Shown: positions 61,216 to 64,000 of the stretch, in pieces
Layout of the letters: each line of letters begins with the position of its first letter
Numbering within the stretch: the stretch's first letter is position 1
Origin: Varanus komodoensis
Lineage: Eukaryota > Chordata > Lepidosauria > Squamata > Varanidae
Assembly (NCBI RefSeq): GCF_004798865.1
Contig: NW_025335268.1
Coordinates: forward strand, 55,424,936-55,488,935
Length of the DNA: 64,000 nucleotides
Reading direction: 5' to 3'
Made by a program: the position numbers and the translations under genes
Notes under the pieces: generated by a model
What the model saw: the letters and a program-made list of their open reading frames with translations, nothing else
Database searches by the model: none
Told to the model about the DNA's origin: nothing

Positions 61216-61314
61216 TGGTTGGGGAATGCTGATATTTGGGTTTCAAAGGTCCTAACTAATGCTTAGAATCAAAGTAATAATCCCCTGCAACTTCCACCAG
61301 TAAATAAATGTCTG

Positions 61315-61690
61315 TCCATATGTGCCTGCCCACCCCTTGAGATCAGCGGGAGAGGCCCTTCTCTGGGAACCCTCCGTGAAGGAAATTAGGAGGGTAAGTC
61401 CTCGGAGGAGGGCTTTCTCTGCGGTGGCGCCCAATCTATGGAATGCGCTCCCCAGAGAGGTCTGCCTGCCACCATCATTATTTGTTTTTCGATGCCAGGC
61501 AAAGACCTTTTTATTAAAACATTATTTTAATTGTTAATATTATTTATTTATTTTATTCTTTGGCCAGGGCAACTTAATTTATACTGTTAAATTATATTGT
61601 TTTATATTATGTTATTTATTTATGATTGTGAGCCGCTCTGAGGCTTCGGCGAATGGGGCGGCATAGAAGTTCCCTAAATAAATAAATATT
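61315..61690 (+). mobile_element. L2-clade LINE, 3' end, copy B
   Basis: The frame 61322-61537 reads 'CLPTP'-type start then 'LRSAGEALLWEPSVKEIRRV', 'RRRAFSAVAPNLWNALPREV', 'PPSLFVFRCQAKTFLLKHYF', the L2 ORF2 end. The same 3' UTR as copy A follows ('attctttggccagggcaact', 'gaatggggcggcatagaagt'), with an AAATAAATAAATA tail. It is 5' truncated a little further in than copy A. Confidence 0.9.
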
Positions 61691-61694
61691 TTTT

Positions 61695-63195
61695 GCACTA
61701 ACTGGGCTTGTTAATGAGAAAAGAAGCAGAAGTGAGCCATGACATGGGTTTATAAGAAAATGGAGGCCTTGGGAGCCTAACCACAGCAAACTATTCTCAC
61801 ATAAAAACCTGGAGTCATCTGTAATTAACAGTTGAGTTTAAGACGGAAAAGTAGTCTTCATACTTTGCATAATTAACCAATGGAATCCATTGCCTGAGGA
61901 AGTTAAGTGGGCTAGTGACTTTTCCTTTTTGTACAAGATTGGCATACTCTCCTTCCCTTCTCATCTGGCAACATTTGTATTTTGCATCATCTGCCACACC
62001 TTTTATACATTAGAATTTGAATGGATTCGTTCTGTCTGCCTCCAGAACATACCCGCACATAGAATCAACCCTTCTGAAAGCAGCTTTTTCTCAATCTGTG
62101 AGCAAAACTGAATGTATTTAAATGCATTTAAATAATTTATCATATGCAAATAGCATGTTTTTCTGTGTTTTTTCAGTGAGAAAAAGAAAACATGCAATTA
62201 ACCTGTTGGCTGCTTTTGCTGCACTCAGAACTTGATGCAGCCTTTAAAGTGGATGTTTTTCATTCTCTTATAGGTGCAGAGGAAGACATGAGCTGCTGGA
62301 ATGGAAGACCAGCATTTTTTCCTCACTGGGAAAAATGGTCTCAAGCAAATGATGGAATGAGCAGAGCTGCAGTGGGAGAAAGTGAGAGAAAGCAAATGTT
62401 TTTTGACTTGGGAAAAAGTCAAACAAACAAAGCTAGTGTAAACAAAATCCACTGGTTTGATTTTGCTATGAAAACCAGAGTGAGAATAGTATATGCATTA
62501 GCTGAAACATTAGCTGATGGTGCAGAATGCGTACCTTAAGTCAGAGCTTGGAGAGGTAGTTCCTTTATGAAGTTACGGCAACCCACACCAGACTACAGTC
62601 TCTTCAGCATCCCTAAGAACCGCTTTGGAAGCCCTCCTCTGAGTGCCACCAAAGGTAAGGAAGGAAGGTGACAATGGAGCAAAGACCATTTGGGTCACAT
62701 GTGCCCCTTGTGGAAGGGTTGAACGGCACAATTCCAATGCTACTATTTAGATGTGAAGACATGACTTTTATATTTAAAAAAAAAAAATGCACGGGCTGTT
62801 TTGTTGGATGCTTTCTGTCGGAGCCCCTGTCCTGAGTGGAGCCACCTTGTCCCTGCTGCTGTTCCATTGCCCATTGACTCACAGCTCCTTCAGCCAGTGG
62901 CCACCCCCACCCCCCTACCCACAGGGGGCCAGGGGCATCCCCCTTGGAGTCTGCCATCCCCTTCCTTGCTCCTCTCAGGGCTTGCTCAAAGAAGGTGTGT
63001 GACCAGGCAGTGGCAGCAGGGACAGAAGCCTGCCCCAGGGACTGACGGGGGGCTCCATCCTCGGGAAGGGGCCTTGGTGGTGCCCAGCAGACTCCTGCTG
63101 GCTTCAAGCTTGCCTTGCCTCACTGCTATGCCCTGCAGTTGCATAGGCTTTGTGCTCTTGGTGTGCAACCTGCCATGGAGATGTTCCCATTAATG
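61695..63195. other. No gene recognised; GC-rich block at 62560-63200
   Basis: Long frames are open on both strands of the GC-rich part (62613-63107 minus, 164 codons; 62801-63193 plus, 130 codons). They are proline-, serine- and glycine-rich and without domains. The frame at 62192-62539 carries a 'MSCWNG' string that recalls glypicans but nothing else of that family. Confidence 0.45.
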
Positions 63196-63440
63196 TCCCG
63201 AATCTGTGGCACTCCCTCCCAGGGCTGCACCAAGCCTCCAAGGGAGCTTTAACATTCTAACAAGAGCTCCGGGCCTGTAAACTGGATCTATTCCCTAAGA
63301 GGGAACTTTTACCACATTGATACCCCAACTCTAACACCCTCCCCAAGAAGTCATATCCAACACATACTTTTCACATTTTTAGGACTGGGGCAATTTTATT
63401 TACCTGGGCTTTAAAAAAAATGCTGTAATACAATGCATGG
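63196..63440 (+). mobile_element. Possible L2-like LINE ORF2 end
   Basis: 'NVPNLWHSLP' followed by 'ELRACKLDLFPKRELLPH' in the plus-strand frame recalls the 'APxLWNSLP...LKTxLF' ending of L2-clade ORF2. Too diverged for a firm call. Confidence 0.35.
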
Positions 63441-63544
63441 TTTTGTGATTTTAGTACCATCTCTTTTATGCAACTGATACATATTTTTTGTGTGCAGAAT
63501 TAGAAGCTGGCAAAAGATTGGGTGGTGGTGGTGGAGGTGGTTGC

Positions 63545-63670
63545 TGCTGTTGTTGTTGTTGTGTGCCCTGAAGGTGTCTCAGGCTTATGGCAACCATATG
63601 AATGAAAGCCCTTCAAAATGGCCTCCCCTTGACAGCTCTTACAAATGGAAGGCTCTGGCTTCCTTTATAG
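63545..63670 (-). mobile_element. RTE/BovB-related LINE 3' end fragment
   Basis: The complement of the RTE 3' end as at 12362: 'aggcttatggcaaccatatg', 'aatgaaagcccttcaaaatg', 'ggctctggcttcctttatag'. Its 3' tail appears as (TTG)n at 63547-63562. It is cut off by the hAT element that starts at 63671. Confidence 0.75.
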
Positions 63671-64000
63671 TAGTGGTCTCCAACCCTTTTTGGCACCAGG
63701 GACTGGGTTCGTGAAGGGCAATTTTTCCACAGTCTGTCTGGATGGGTGGCGGGAATGGTTTTGGGATGATTCAAGTGCATTATCTTTATTGTGCACTTTA
63801 TTTCTGTTGTTATTACGTAGAGAGTGTGCAACCTAGATCCCTTGCATGTGTGGTTTACAGTAGGATTCATGCTCCTATGAGAATCTAATGCCTGATGATT
63901 TGAGGTAGAGCTGAGGCAGTGATGCTAGTGCTGGGGAGCGGTTACAAATACAGATGAAGCTTCATTCCCCCACTGCTCTCCTCCTGCTGTGTGGCCTGGT
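63671..64000 (+). mobile_element. hAT-Charlie / MER1-like transposon, runs off the window
   Basis: The sequence follows the MER1 / Charlie-type non-autonomous hAT known from mammals and other vertebrates: 'tagtggtctccaaccctttt', 'tggcaccagggactgggttc', 'aatttttccacagtctg', 'gggatgattcaagtgcatta', 'ttattgtgcactttatttct', 'caacctagatcccttgcatg', 'gctcctatgagaatctaatg', 'aatacagatgaagcttc', 'ctcctcctgctgtgtggcc'. The left terminus (63671) fits a CAG-type hAT end with one change. The right end lies outside. No transposase frame is visible, so it is a non-autonomous copy or an internal deletion. Confidence 0.88.

Noticed and set aside
62192-62539. Frame with 'MSCWNG' after a splice-acceptor-like 'ctcttatag', resembling a glypican exon
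   Set aside because: Only the short CWNG string fits. The conserved residues that follow it in glypicans are missing, so the likeness is taken as chance.

Overview
The window reads as intergenic or deep-intronic DNA from a squamate reptile, or at least a lepidosaur. I find no protein-coding exon, tRNA or rRNA gene that I can defend. The organism call is inference from the repeat mix: BovB/RTE LINEs with CAACAA-type tails, CR1 LINEs ending in the squamate-style '...ctcttcttatgttctta' terminus, L2-clade LINEs, a tRNA-derived SINE whose 3' end resembles the L2 tail, and several palindromic DNA-transposon families. Open frames reach about 190 codons, but none shows a domain, splice context or repeated coding signature outside the transposons.

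Layout. 1-590: BovB LINE 3' end. 725-2510: a decayed Tc1-like DNA transposon, with long inverted repeats and a minus-strand transposase relic, split by an L2-clade LINE 3' end (1858-2280). 6345-7860: a longer decayed L2-clade LINE on the minus strand. 7990-9165: CR1 terminus, (GGA)n, and a reverse-strand SINE. 11776-12182: a CpG-rich non-autonomous hAT with an 8-bp target duplication. 12-36 kb: mostly unidentified sequence with scattered SINEs, CR1 tails and palindromic MITEs, including a 177-bp hAT MITE at 25720-25896. 36065-36344: a TA-flanked MITE, followed by a CR1 ORF2 relic. 42-46 kb: RTE and L2 3' ends.

The most unusual object is at 45824-47568. It is a satellite-like block of about ten units of roughly 177 bp, six on the plus strand and then about four on the minus strand, with degenerate TTAGGG telomere-like motifs in most units. 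I do not recognise the family. A 38-bp sequence touching the right edge of the block recurs exactly 1,200 bp downstream.

50-64 kb: a compound microsatellite (50359-50466), a 1-kb CR1 3' end (53080-54080), fold-back MITEs, a second copy of the 1858-2280 L2 element in the opposite orientation (61315-61690), and a hAT-Charlie/MER1-like transposon running off the right edge (63671-64000). The only functional interplay visible is among mobile elements: LINE 3' ends shared with SINEs, and elements inserted into one another.
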